Shown in pieces: positions 1 to 11,449 of a stretch of DNA of 64,000 nucleotides; the stretch's first letter is position 1; each line of letters starts with the position of its first letter. The translations under genes were made by a program, and so were the position numbers. The DNA lies in assembly GCA_022749755.1 (NCBI GenBank), contig CM040452.1, positions 11,860,350 through 11,924,349 on the forward strand, written 5' to 3'. Below the pieces are notes generated by a model that saw only the letters and a list, made by a program, of their open reading frames with translations, had not been told where the DNA came from and did no database searches. Origin of the DNA: Azadirachta indica (lineage: Eukaryota; Streptophyta; Magnoliopsida; Sapindales; Meliaceae).

Positions 1-480
1 AATCTAAAACCTAAAATTTTCCCTCCTTATACCAGAAACCTCAATCACACGGGCTAAGGAAAACTAGAAGCCCGACTCAACCAAAAATTTTAAATGTCTT
101 AAAACGTGCGCAAGTCCGTAGATTCAAGATTTTACTATCCTCATTCCTTTCTCCACCTTTCTCAGCTTCCAAACAGGCGTTTAAACAACAAAACAACAAA
201 ATACATGAACTTTCAAATTTTAAAATCCCTAGCAAAAGTCCACAGCACAAACAATTCGAGATCTGCATCACGTATACATCACCCCAAAATAAATAAAATC
301 AAACGGTTCAACATTGAAAATCCAGGCGAGAAACGTACCGGTGACGCTGTCGTTTCGTTTTCGAAGTACAGGTAAGAGACAGAAATTTGAGAGGAAACAA
401 ACGAGAGACAGAGAGGGAGAGAGGGAGAGTGGGAAGAGAAGGGATTTTAATAAATTAGCGGGGACACGTCACGATGTATG
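1..480 (-). promoter_or_regulatory. Probable promoter and 5' UTR of a minus-strand gene beyond the left edge
   Basis: Read on the minus strand, bases 450 down to 370 form a CT-rich leader (runs of CTCTCC and CTGTCTC) typical of plant 5' UTRs. It is preceded by an AT-rich TTTATTAAAA stretch near 450 and an ACGT-containing element (GACACGTCA) near 465. Around 330-345 a CGGTACGT sequence could be a 5'-UTR splice donor. No coding exon of this gene is visible, so the gene would lie to the left of the window. This is inference from base composition and motif order only. Confidence 0.3.
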
Positions 481-3400
481 ACAGTCATTTGCTTAAAAAT
501 CTTGCCGTAACACTAACGTCTAAAAAAATATATTGTGGGTGGAGGGGCAATGAGAGAGCGACATGTGGCGGATGCCCCTGTCTTTCGGGATAGTTACGGA
601 AGTTTCCAAATCTTGAGTTTAACGGGAAGTGGGAGACAAGCTTTTAGAATCACAACGAACGACGCCGTTTCTAAAGTGGGTCGGTAAGTAAGTGCACGTG
701 AGTTCCTCGTGCAAAGTTAACTGATGGACTCCTTTTGTTTTGGGGGGGGCTTGCGGCATTAACGACAATTTAAAAACAGACACGTAATAACTCCTAAACC
801 AACCATTTGTCATGATTTTTGTCCAGTTACTTAAAAATTTCTCCTTTGTACCAAAATTATATATAAATATATTTTAAAAATCATAATAATTAACTGGGTT
901 ATATTATTTATCAAATTATAAAATAATATTATCTTATTAATTTGTTATCTCAATTCCATTCATCAACACCGCAAGTACATTACTACATCAAACGTTATTA
1001 TTATTGAATTTATAGGACGTTAGACGTTAAAGCAAAATTTTGAGAGGCTGGTTTCCTAGAAAGCACTTTAATATAATTAACTTCTCATTAGAAAACTGTA
1101 GCCAATAGAAGCTTTTGTGGGTTCCAAAGCTATTATTAGAACAATCTTTTAGCTTAGATAGGTGGTATTAGCAAATGAAATTTATGATTATGGATATGTT
1201 TAATCTAAAAGTTGGTGCAACCAAAAGTGGCTCTACAAAAATTAATATGATTGTCAAAAGTCATTTGGTCCTCGTAATCATTGATTTAATTTCTCTAATA
1301 TTGATAACAAAAGGTGCGTCATAACTAGTTAAGTGATTTTCCAAACTTAACTTTGCTTCCTTTGTGTGTGTATTTATATAGCTTGAGTGTACTTGATCTT
1401 GAAGGTAGCCCAAAAAGCAACTTTGAAATATAAAATTTCAGCTCCTTTCTCAACTATAAGTTCTTTAATTTTTATTTCTTCCTCTCTCAATTGCACTCTT
1501 TGCATGCATGCTCCTGCTACACCTTTCACACAATGGCTTTACCATGTTGTTGAGCCCCAACTTCAAAATATATATATTATCAAATCATTGATTAGATTGA
1601 TTTTTAGATTATCAAATGATATTGTGTTAATATATATCTTAATTTTATCCATCTAAGGTGGCCCAACAAATTAAAAAGAAAATAAAAATTAAAATATAAA
1701 AAGGTAACTAAATACTAAATGAAAATGATTCATTTGAAAGTATTTTTCATCTAACCAAAATATTTTACCAAGGTTTAAAATTACTCAAAGTACTAGTAAT
1801 AAGAGATATTTACTACAAAAAAATATTATTGAATAAAATATATCTTTTGAAACAATTATAAGATTTTTAAACTTATCAATTTATACAATTTATGTATCCA
1901 AAAAGTCATAAGAGGAATATTTCAATTTTAAAATTAGAACATTGAATGTAAAAAATTCAAACATCTAAATTGTTCAAGTTAATAATGCGAACATTTGAAT
2001 TATAATTTTATATTTTGTTAAAATTCGGATGCTCGCACCAAATCACTATATATTAATTTGAGTAAATAAAAATATATGTTACCATGTTTTGGTAACTACA
2101 GCTTTATAAACCAGCTTTAAATTTGTTAATTTTAAGAGAGAGAAGGGAATAAAGATAACATTATCATATTCATTATTTAAACATTTTCATAAGTATATAT
2201 TTAATTGTCTCATGCATCGATCTACCATGTTGCTTCGAGGATGTAGTTCCCATTACGAGAGGTCGCAAGATTGAAGCAGTATTAACAAAATAATATTATA
2301 ATAATATAGATCTCAAAGTATCATATTTTCTTTATTTTGGTAGACCAAACAATAATGTACACAACTTGTTTGGACTTTAGAGAGAAATGAAATCCTCTTT
2401 AGTTGTGTACGAGTGGGGGCATAGACGTAGTGTTTTAATATTGTCAAAGAATCAAAAGCACCTTTTAATTTATCAATTATATAAAAGAGAACTTTCATAT
2501 AAACGCTAAAATTAATATATATTAATTTATAATGGCACATTATATAACACACGTACAAAGATTGTTCAATGCCTTATCCGATTAAAAATCCCAAAAAATA
2601 AAAAAAAATATATTAAAACATATTCGTTGACTCAATATTTTGCCAACGATGTCGGTGCATGTGGCACTAATCATAATTATCAAGTTAATATAATTAATTA
2701 GAAGTATTATTATAAGCCGAAAATGTTAACTCAAGACCCGACCAAACCCTAATTTAATTCATTTATGGAAGAAAACAGTTCTGCTTGGCCAACACAATCC
2801 ACCATCGTGGACGGCGTCTTATCCCATAATTTAAGGCCAAAAACTGATTGAAAGACATTGAAAACTTTGGAGAAAGAAGGAGGGAACAAGAAGAAGAAAA
2901 CACAGGAAGACAGAAGCACGGCTAGCTGGGCGATAGACATGAAGGGCCCTGTCTGTGGGTTTGGAGATGAAGAGCCAGAACCCACAACATGGTATTAGTT
3001 GTCTTTTCTTATTGGCACATGTAAGTACGTGTTAGTAGCATGCATGATATGGGTCCCGATCGAAGATATTATATGATGTACTTAGCCACATCTCCAACGA
3101 CTAAAACATCTAATCAAAGTACACAAACCCTAGACTCACATGAGGAACAATCTTGCATGCCCACTTAATCTATAATTAAAGCAAATAATCCATAATTATA
3201 TTCTAATCTTTTTCTTTCTCTTGATAGTTCTAGAGAAAAGTTAATGTGCCCTATATTTCATCTCATTTGAAGAGTTTATTATAAGAGATGTCAAACTTTT
3301 TTTTTTTAAACCATAAAGGCTAGTAAATTCTTAATGGTGAATACTTTCATCAAAATAATACTTCTTAGAAAGGTATTCTTAATTAATCACCTTTATTTTC

Positions 3401-6400
3401 ATCTCAATTTTTGAAATATATCTTCAAAAGATGCAATTGTGAGAAAAGAGATCTAGAAAGAAAGCCTTAATTATTGAAAGGATGCAGCAATCTGCATACT
3501 ACAATGGTGACATCTATTGAGGGGTTCATATGTCCATAAACAAAGAGACAATGGCATAAAGATAGAAAGGAAGTGTTAAATAATATATTGTGTTAGGTTA
3601 CTTGTCATTCAGGTTCTTCTTTGTCAATGAATAATCCCCTTCTGGATTATTATCATTCTAACAAGAATCCATGCCCATTTAAACAACTGATCAGAGGGGT
3701 CTAGGGCAAGAAATATCGCTCAGAAATATCGGAGCTTTAAGGGTTGAACACATGCTCCTTAGGCCCCAAAGTACTGTAAACTTGTGACTAAAGGAACATC
3801 TTGCAGCTCTTTTGGGAAGCTAATAAACAAAAGAAGGCCGGATTTGTTTGTCTTGTATTGATGTTTTAACCTGACTAACTATTCAACCTTTTGCTTTGCC
3901 TAATTTCCTTGGCATCTAAAGGAAACATACACATACATTTATGACATAAGCTTTACATTATAAACCAAATTGCCAATTTATCCTTTCAATTGCTTTAGAA
4001 CTTACCAACCCTGCATAAATATAAAATTAAGAAGTAATAAAAACATTTTCCCTTTCCTTTCGTATTAATTAAAAGATTAGGTACAACAACACATCATCTT
4101 TAATGTAAAAATGATATTGATCATCCGAAACTATGTATAACTATTGTAGGGTGTGCTTTAATTTTAAACTACTAAGAGAAACAAATGACTCAATGAGAGT
4201 AACTTTTCTTTTTTTTTTTCTTCATTTACTCACTTGGATTGGACGTTATCCTAGATGTGGAAGAACATTAACGAGAGGCATTTATATATTGATGTTGCTG
4301 ACAAAAAAGTTAGTGTTATTTCAATGGTCTTGGCGTGTAACAGCTACAACAGTGAAGTTTATTCAACCTAAAGCAACCATCAGTTGTAGTGATGGTAAAA
4401 ATTAGGAGAGTAGTTAATTTATATTATAGTGGAGAAACATCAAATTTAATGATAAGGTAAAGATTAGGAGAGTAGTTAATTTATATTAAAGTGGAGAAAC
4501 ATCAAATTCAATATACATGGAGAAAATGAGCTAGCATATGCCGCACCACATCATTTACATAATTTTAGCATAATTTTATAATCATTGAATCAATCATTTT
4601 TAATTTTAAATATATTTATTTTTTAATCGAATATTTAAATACATTTGATTGTTTTCGTTGTTGTCTTTATTTAGCACAAAATTATCAACCACTTAATAAT
4701 CTAGTATTATTATTATTGTTATTACTACAATGAGAAATAACTTCTTTAGCCAACATAATTCTTGAATTCTTTTATGAATGTCCATAACTTCTACAAAACT
4801 AATTCGAATGAAATAGAATTTTTTTAAAATGTCGTTTTATTGAATTTTACTTTAATAAGAAATGTTGATTAGAGTACGATAAATTTAAATTTTATCCTTC
4901 ATCTTTTGGGTGTTTCTTTTTTAATATAAATTTAAGTAGATATCTTACTAAACTAACATACAGATAAAAATTGACTCAATTTAGATGTCACGAAAGTAAC
5001 CCAGTAATAGATATATAATTAATTTGGCATAGAATTAAAACTCTTTCTCTTACATATACTCAATTTCTCGACAGAAGCAACTAATAAATCAACAACAAAA
5101 ACACATTTTAAGATAACAAAAAAATAATAATAATTCTCAAGATCATACAATCATAAATCTACAATTTTTTAATACTGAAAAATAAAATTATCATGAATAT
5201 GTCTCACATTTGAAGAATTCTTTAATTAACATCGCCTTCAAACAATGGCACAGCCCATTTTGATTCGAGTGACACATCAGTTTGTTCTCCTTCAAAGGGG
5301 GCCAATGCCAAGGGAACCTATGGGCCTCCCATGTAATATGGCCTGTGTAACAGTGCAACCAATTTGTTAACACCGGTTAGCCCAACAAAATTGGATTAAA
5401 TTCAACTAATTTTTTATATAAAACAAAGTAAAAAAAAATGCAACACAAATATTTCTTAAGCGATCACCCATCTAATTATTTTAACTGATGAAATCTTTTT
5501 TCATATATTACAAGAGGTCTAACTTTAGTTTTAGAGTTCAAATCTCTCTCACACTGAATTATGGAGATTTGGATTTTTTTTTAATGATTATAAAAAAAAA
5601 TTAAACTAAAATTTGAACACTAATTCAAATTTAATATTTAATATTTAAACAATTTTTATTTAAAATAAAAAAAAAATTATATCCTATACATTTCAAATTA
5701 TTATAAACTGTATATTATTATTTAGCTAAAAGTTTGTATTACTAAATATTCAAGTTAATGTTCATGGAAATTAATTAATTTTAAATGAAAATTTGAATTT
5801 AAATATGAATATGAATAGTTATTTGCAAAATTATTTTTATTGTAAGTTATATTATTTTCAGTTTTACTAATAATTTATTTATTGTTAAGACTAAATATAC
5901 TCATTTGATCATTATACAAACTAAAAAGATTTTCAATGGATAGGATTTAATTAGTTGAGTATTTTTTTGATCTCGTTGCCGCTTTATTGTATTATTTATT
6001 AAATTCATATGTCCTTTTTATTATTTTATATTTTTTCATTTATTTATCTCAATTATTGTCATAATTTGTTGATTTTCAAATTAAATGTATAAGTGGAAAA
6101 ATTTTATTGACATCCTAAAGCATTTGTATGATTTTGTTAATTAAGATTATTTTTAACATTTAAATTTCATCAACCAATGTGATACCAAATTTACACGCTG
6201 AAGGAAATTTAACATAAAAACAGAATCAATATTAAATCTTAGTAAATCTAATTAATATTACAATAATCCCCAACAAATTGTTATTATTGATAAATTAATA
6301 TAATTAGTTCAAATAATGCACACCACCACTACATTTTTTTGAATTACAAAACGCAATCGTATAATACAAAAATTCAACAAGAATTTTCACACAATATAGA

Positions 6401-6531
6401 GAGTTAAAAAAAAAAAAAAAAAAAAGAGAGAGTTATCAGACTCACACAATAAATAATAAACTAATAAGCACACAAAATTTAAAAAAAAAATCAGCACATT
6501 ATTGATAATTAATGTGAAAATAAGATATAAC
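481..6531. other. AT-rich intergenic stretch without a supported gene
   Basis: No open frame here shows recognisable protein features. The largest (2749-2985, minus) begins at GTG rather than ATG and is a short hydrophobic frame with no family resemblance I can name. The stretch has homopolymer runs and one short tandem duplication at 4394-4517. I see no RNA gene. Confidence 0.5.
4394..4517. repeat. Tandem duplication, two copies of about 62 bp
   Basis: The block starting GGTAAAAATTAGGAGAGTAG at 4394 recurs as GGTAAAGATTAGGAGAGTAG at 4456, followed in both copies by a shared tail ending GGAGAAACATCAAATT. Only a few substitutions separate the copies, so the duplication is fairly recent. No function is suggested. 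Confidence 0.85.
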
Positions 6532-7131
6532 TCAGAGATCAATATCGCAGTTAGCCCTCTGGAAACTCTTTGATGAAGAAAAGTGCACCATTACTGTGGA
6601 GCATACAACTCTGAGAGTCCGATGGTCCGACTTCCAAGCTCCCACCTTAAACCGAATCTTTGCCTTAATATGAACATCTAATTCAACTTCCCCTGCTGAT
6701 TTTTCGAGCTTTAAATCTTTGGAAATGGTGTTTGATAAAGCCACATTTTGAGAAACAAGCTTTGCCTCTAGTCGAGTCACATTTCTAGTTGGCTGGTGGA
6801 ATGGCTCCAGTGTGTTGAACGCAATGCTTTGATCGTCGTAAGCGACGGATACCTCGATGGAGTCGTAGTAAATGGAGGCTCTGCCGTTAGGGTTATGTGC
6901 TCTAATGACAAAATTAAAGGTGGAGTTAAGGTGGTTATTGTAAAGGTTGAAGTTATGGATTGAAGCATCTTCAACTGTGTAAACAAGACGCTTAGGCTTG
7001 ATTATGAGCCATACGATAAGCACGACGATGCCCGCAATGACAATTAGGGTAAGCAGAAAAATGGCTATCATACGGAACAGGCCCGTGTGCTTCCTTGGTA
7101 CAGACTGCTGAGGCGCCGTGTCATTAGCCAT
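6532..7131 (-). CDS. NDR1/HIN1-like (NHL) LEA_2-domain membrane protein
   Basis: This is a single-exon gene for 199 residues. A short polar, basic N-terminus (PRKHTG) leads into one strong membrane segment at about residues 20-44, then KPKR, and then an extracytoplasmic LEA_2-type domain at about 70-170. The family motif AHNPNGRASIYYD is present (family form NPN), as are two N-glycosylation sequons (NST and NVT). The size and the N-terminal anchor match the NHL/YLS9 family. Those proteins sit in the plasma membrane as signal-anchored proteins and are linked to defence, senescence and membrane-wall contact. The ATG at 7131 gives the usual N-terminus, and a leader with a TATA-like sequence (CTTATATTAG, about 60 bp upstream) precedes it. 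The exact NHL member cannot be told from sequence alone. No gene neighbours it within 3 kb. Confidence 0.85.
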   Translation of the reverse strand: MANDTAPQQSVPRKHTGLFRMIAIFLLTLIVIAGIVVLIVWLIIKPKRLVYTVEDASIHNFNLYNNHLNSTFNFVIRAHNPNGRASIYYDSIEVSVAYDDQSIAFNTLEPFHQPTRNVTRLEAKLVSQNVALSNTISKDLKLEKSAGEVELDVHIKAKIRFKVGAWKSDHRTLRVVCSTVMVHFSSSKSFQRANCDIDL

Positions 7132-10100
7132 CCTGAAGAGAAAGGGTTTGTTCGTTGTAATACAAGAATTTTGCTTTGACGCGGGGATCAGCTAATATAA
7201 GAGAATGTTTTTGGCTAGTGTTCTTTATTGTATTGTCTCTTTGCCTTTCTGGTTGTCAATACAACACTTTTTCTCTTTAGCATTTCTTGTATGAAACTCA
7301 AGACATCAAATCCAGAGATTCTGGTTCCATACCCTTCTTTTAGTTTTTGCTCATTTTAATGTTGTAAGATTCATTACAGCTTTAATACTAATTCATTCAT
7401 ATCAGTGGATATATATTTGATCAGTGTTGCTGCTTATAATACACTTGAAGATGAGGCATAGAATGAGTGACATTAAACATAGATAAAGTTTAAAGGAATC
7501 ATCACCTCAGTTGCCTCCTATTACAAGAAACTTGGCGAAAAAGTAAGCATACATAAAAATTAATGAAGATTAAACCCTACTTTTAAATTAGTAATACTGA
7601 AAAAGAAATTAAAGGTCTTTGTATCCAGCTAGTTGATGATATGGGTTCTTGCTTTGCCTACAAGTTGTTCCACAGTAGTAATCACTTTTTAGATTCCAGC
7701 ACCTTTCTCTTTTTAAACCCAAAGGCATGAAACTATCATTATTCTCTGTTAATTTTTTGTATCGCTCAAGGCATCTCCAGCCTACATGTGTGAATTTTTA
7801 GTGCACTAATGGGTTTTAGTGTTCTTCACAGTATATGTATAGGTCTCAATCACTATTTCTTTAGATGGAGGTTGGAATTTCCACTTATAAGATTGAGTCT
7901 TCTCTTTTATGGTTCTTGCTTCCACTGAAAGTAATCTGCAATTCCACCAACAACATTAACCCACTTCTCAAATAGCAGCTTTATAATTGTTCTCTCTTAA
8001 TTTATGCAATCTAAAGATTTAATAAGTTAATAATAGTAAACATTCTTTATGAAAATTCATCGTCCATGATTTTTGCATATAAGAAAAACTTTATCTCGTC
8101 GATTATATAATATTTGAACTCTTTTATTTTCTAATGTATACATCATTACATGAAACTTTAATTTTTTTTAATTAAAAAGAGAAGTAAATACTTAACATTA
8201 ATTATAGGTGAGTTAGAACTATCGTAGATTTTAAAATAATCTATTTTTACTACATACTAAAAATAATCAATTTTAAAGAAAATTAGTTTAATATTTAATA
8301 AATTTTATTTTTGAACGTGTTGTAAATTTTAAAAGCAGTTTTGTATATTTGATAAATTTTGTTATTAACATATTATAGTAATTTTGATTATCAAAATATA
8401 CATAGTAAATCATGGCAAATGAAATTTAATTTTAGATAAATTTTTGTTTACATATATATACACATATACTATTTTAAAATAATTTATAGTAAAAAATATT
8501 TTTAATTATATTTTCAAAAAATTAAAAAAGGGTAAATAATATTTTGAATTTAATGATATTATTTCTTAAATTAAAGTTAAAATTTAATATTTTAGGATTA
8601 ATTTTAAATGGATATATTTAATAGTATATTTGTAAATAAAATTGTTTTATTAAATTTAATTTTAAAAAAATTATTTTAAAAAAATCTGTAATTTTTTTGG
8701 ATGTGTATAAAAAATTATAAAATACTTAAAATGACTTATAACTACAAAAAATCATTTTTGTCTCTTCTGCCAGCAATTTAAAACTTGACTCATAATCAGT
8801 GGATATTAATCCATATATACGAACTTAATGATGAAGATTAGTGACTTTTAATAGCTGAATCCATATATGAAAACGAAATTAAGTTAAATAAATTTAAATT
8901 CGGTACAATCTTCCTGTACCACTTTTGTCTTTCATTCTCTTTGGAGACGATGACTTTCACATGACGCATCAAAATCTTTGCAATTTTATTTATTTATTTT
9001 GATTATTTTTATAATGCATTACGCCATCAGTGGAAACGAGACTTCTACTAAAATCTTTAATATATTTAATTTTATGTATATGAACAGTGAAAGGCATTAC
9101 TGCTTTGGTTAAAGGATAATTAATGGAGACAAAAGAAAAGACATCAACAGTCACTTCTAATCCAAAATATTCAACACCTACCACCACGTCACGTGCATCT
9201 CACGATCACCTCACACTTGTAATTAAATTCTGGTTTTATATATATATATATATATATATTTTATCTAAACTTTCCTATTTAATCTTCAATGTAGAACTAC
9301 TCTTGGCTAAACTCTCTGATTATCTTGTCACTTCTGATTTTCTCAATTAAGTTTAATATTTTCAAAATTAATTCTTCTGCATTTCAATTATGAGCTAGCT
9401 AGGGCTTGAGTTTAACTAAATTTTAAGCAAATTTTAACACACCTGCTCCTTCTTTCTATTTTGTTTTCCAAATATGTTAAACATCCAAGTCAAGGTTGGA
9501 TTTCATATTGCATTATATTAAAATTTTAAGAGTTTTTTTCTGCTCTTACAAACAAGTTTTCAAAGTTAATTTTTAAATTTTTATAAAAAAATTGCATGAT
9601 TTATCTGTTAAAATTAACAATTTTATCCCATTCCACCTCTACTAACATTTTATTAAAATTACCTAAAAAATTTTTAAATAATTATTTATACGTGAGAATG
9701 AATTGACAACTATATATTTTTATATATATTTTTACGTTGATTACTTTAATAATCGTAATTGAATTTGACATATATAATAATTATGGTACATTAAATATAT
9801 ATTTATTATATTTTTTTTTATATTTAATCTTAAAAATTTAAAAGTATGTATATATTTAATAGTTTATAAATATATATATATATATATATGAATATAAACA
9901 ACGTTAGAAGTTACTTGTACATTTTTTTGCTCAAAAAGTTAAAGTGTAGCTAATATGTAGAATTTAGAGATGTATAAAATAGGAGACGGGCGGCGCGTGT
10001 ACATAATAAATATTAGAATATTTAAATAAAGTAATAATTATAAAATATACAGTGAGGCAGGCAAAAGATGAAAAGAAAGAATATAAGAAAGGGAAGTAGT

Positions 10101-10140
10101 AAAGGGGTGTGTGTGTGGTCAGCAAATGAATAAGTGGTGG
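7132..10140. other. Intergenic DNA between NHL gene and IPS1-like RNA gene
   Basis: The first few hundred bases are the promoter side of the minus-strand NHL gene. The rest is AT-rich with poly-A/T runs and TA microsatellites (9237-9259 and about 9876-9889). Open frames near 9.0-9.3 kb are low-complexity and cross the microsatellite. I see no supported gene. Confidence 0.5.
9237..9259. repeat. (TA)n microsatellite
   Basis: Uninterrupted TA dinucleotides run for about 23 bp. A similar tract lies at 13464-13485. Slippage-prone simple repeat with no further role visible. Confidence 0.9.
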
Positions 10141-10145
10141 TCGCC

Positions 10146-10153
10146 GCATATAC
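10146..10153. promoter_or_regulatory. P1BS element (PHR1-binding site, GNATATNC)
   Basis: GCATATAC fits the palindromic P1BS consensus GNATATNC exactly. It lies about 110 bp upstream of the TATA box of the IPS1-like gene. In this family PHR1-type MYB factors drive transcription from P1BS when phosphate is scarce. An 8-bp degenerate motif can occur by chance, so its value comes from its position in front of a miR399-mimic RNA. Confidence 0.55.
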
Positions 10154-10263
10154 CATGGAAGATGCCATATGAACGATCTTTCTCTGCTGCTAACCCACAG
10201 AAGAAGCACACCCCAACATTTATTCAACATTAACTCACCCTCTCCCCTCTTCTCTTTTCCTTT

Positions 10264-10270
10264 TATATAA
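10264..10270 (+). promoter_or_regulatory. TATA box of the IPS1-like non-coding gene
   Basis: TATATAA is followed by AACCCC and a CT-rich initiator region (CTTCTTCTTCATC). This places the transcript start at roughly 10290-10300, about 240 bp before the miR399-complementary motif. Confidence 0.6.
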
Positions 10271-10289
10271 AACCCCTTCTTCTTCATCT

Positions 10290-10690
10290 CATTTAGTCCA
10301 CTGCAATTCGAAAAATGAAGATTTCTATTCATTTTTCTTAGTTTTCTTGCACCTCGCCGCAGCACCAATGGCTTTTGGTGCTGCGAGGGATGTGGATGAT
10401 GTTGAATAATATGTGAGGTTCAGGTTATGGATTTGTTACAATGGGAGAAATGGGATAAAGTTGAACTCGATCGAATTTCTGTATCAGTTGGCTGAGGTTC
10501 AGAAGATCTATCAGAGCAACCTGTTTCTCCCGCAGGGCAACTTCAATCCTTTGGCATTTTGGTTTCTGTTCCTGGGTTGATCTCTCTTTGCGTCTTGTGA
10601 TGCAGCAAGAAAGATTCAATCCTGTATTTTGTTCTTGTTTCGGTTTGTTGTTTGTATTAATAATCAGTAGTATTTGTCAGTAGACATATA
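10290..10690 (+). ncRNA. IPS1-like: IPS1/At4-family phosphate-starvation RNA, miR399 target mimic
   Basis: The region has a TATA box, a leader and no long reading frame. At 10533-10556 it carries the family's signature: CAGGGCAA, then CTTCAATCC, then TTTGGCA. The two ends pair with miR399, while three extra central bases bulge out opposite the cleavage position. In Arabidopsis IPS1/At4, Medicago Mt4 and tomato TPSI1, this arrangement lets the RNA sequester miR399 without being cut, which stabilises PHO2 mRNA and tempers phosphate uptake and translocation. Only tiny ORFs occur: 8 codons from 10315 and 13 codons from 10368. The latter begins in the loop of a strong hairpin (about 10351-10388). 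A P1BS site upstream fits phosphate control. The family is known for lacking conservation outside the motif, so the motif carries most of the weight. The start is inferred from the TATA box; the 3' end is a guess. Confidence 0.82.
10533..10556 (+). promoter_or_regulatory. miR399-complementary motif with central 3-nt bulge
   Basis: CAGGGCAA pairs with the 3' half of miR399 and TCC plus TTTGGCA with its 5' half. The spacing is 24 nt against the 21 nt of the miRNA, so three bases are unpaired opposite positions 10-11, where Argonaute would cut. This matches the IPS1 motif nearly base for base. The region holds only one copy. Confidence 0.85.
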
Positions 10691-10699
10691 TGTATGTTT

Positions 10700-11445
10700 T
10701 GTCTTGTGGGTTTCTGATGATATGATGTGCTATTTTATATGTTTTAACGCTCAAGATGAATGCATCAGAAGTTGGCATGCAGCTTTGTAATCTTGATTTC
10801 TATGAACTTCTGATTTCTAGAGCATCAAATTCTGCTGCTTTTAGCTAGCTTTTCATTTCTTGTTTTGTAGTTCTATGTTGATTAATTTTACTCATTTGAA
10901 ACACAAACATCTATATTTGTTGTGTACGTACAGGCCTTTATTAGTTTGATGTCCTCAAATGCTTTCCGTGGAAATTTAAAGATAATTATAAGCCGAAGGC
11001 AAAGCTTAAGACAGCATCAAGCAAGCCGTAGTAAGAAAGCCATAAACCAATATTGAAGTAAAAGCGTGGAAGAAGGTAAATGTGTAATACCACAAAATCA
11101 ATTAATATTATGAGATATATATTCAGAGTTCTAAGCTAATTATATATTGATACTTTTCAGTATCACCTATGATGATTGTTTTTAAAATTTATTGGTTGAT
11201 TTATGTGACAAAAGAACACTGCAATCAAAATCAAAATCATCCAATTGCTCAAATCATTTTATAAAAAATAAATCGAAAAATTATCACATTTTATAACCAT
11301 TTTTATTTTCGATCTTTCATTTAATTTGTGTTCATTGACACTTTATAAAATGTTATTAACAACAGCGGGAATACAATTCTAATTATTTTATTTATTTAAT
11401 AATATCATAGAAGGTTTGAGAGTTTTCACTTTTAGGCTAAACTGA
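10700..11445. other. Region downstream of the IPS1-like gene, no gene seen
   Basis: AT-rich DNA. The RNA gene's poly(A) site may lie in the first part. A slightly less AT-rich patch near 10980-11080 has no frame or splice pattern that I can support as an exon. Confidence 0.35.
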
Positions 11446-11449
11446 TTAC

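Noticed and set aside
2749..2985. 78-codon minus-strand frame with a hydrophobic start (SIAQLAVLLSSCVFFFLFPP)
   Set aside because: The frame begins at GTG, no promoter or splice pattern supports it, and I recognise no family. It could be a gene fragment, but the sequence alone does not show that.
9964..10368. 134-codon minus-strand frame over the IPS1-like promoter
   Set aside because: It is antisense to the TATA box and leader of the RNA gene, has low-complexity content, and shows no domain.
10425..10619. 64-codon minus-strand frame across the miR399-complementary motif
   Set aside because: A chance frame on the wrong strand. The motif and promoter lie on the plus strand.
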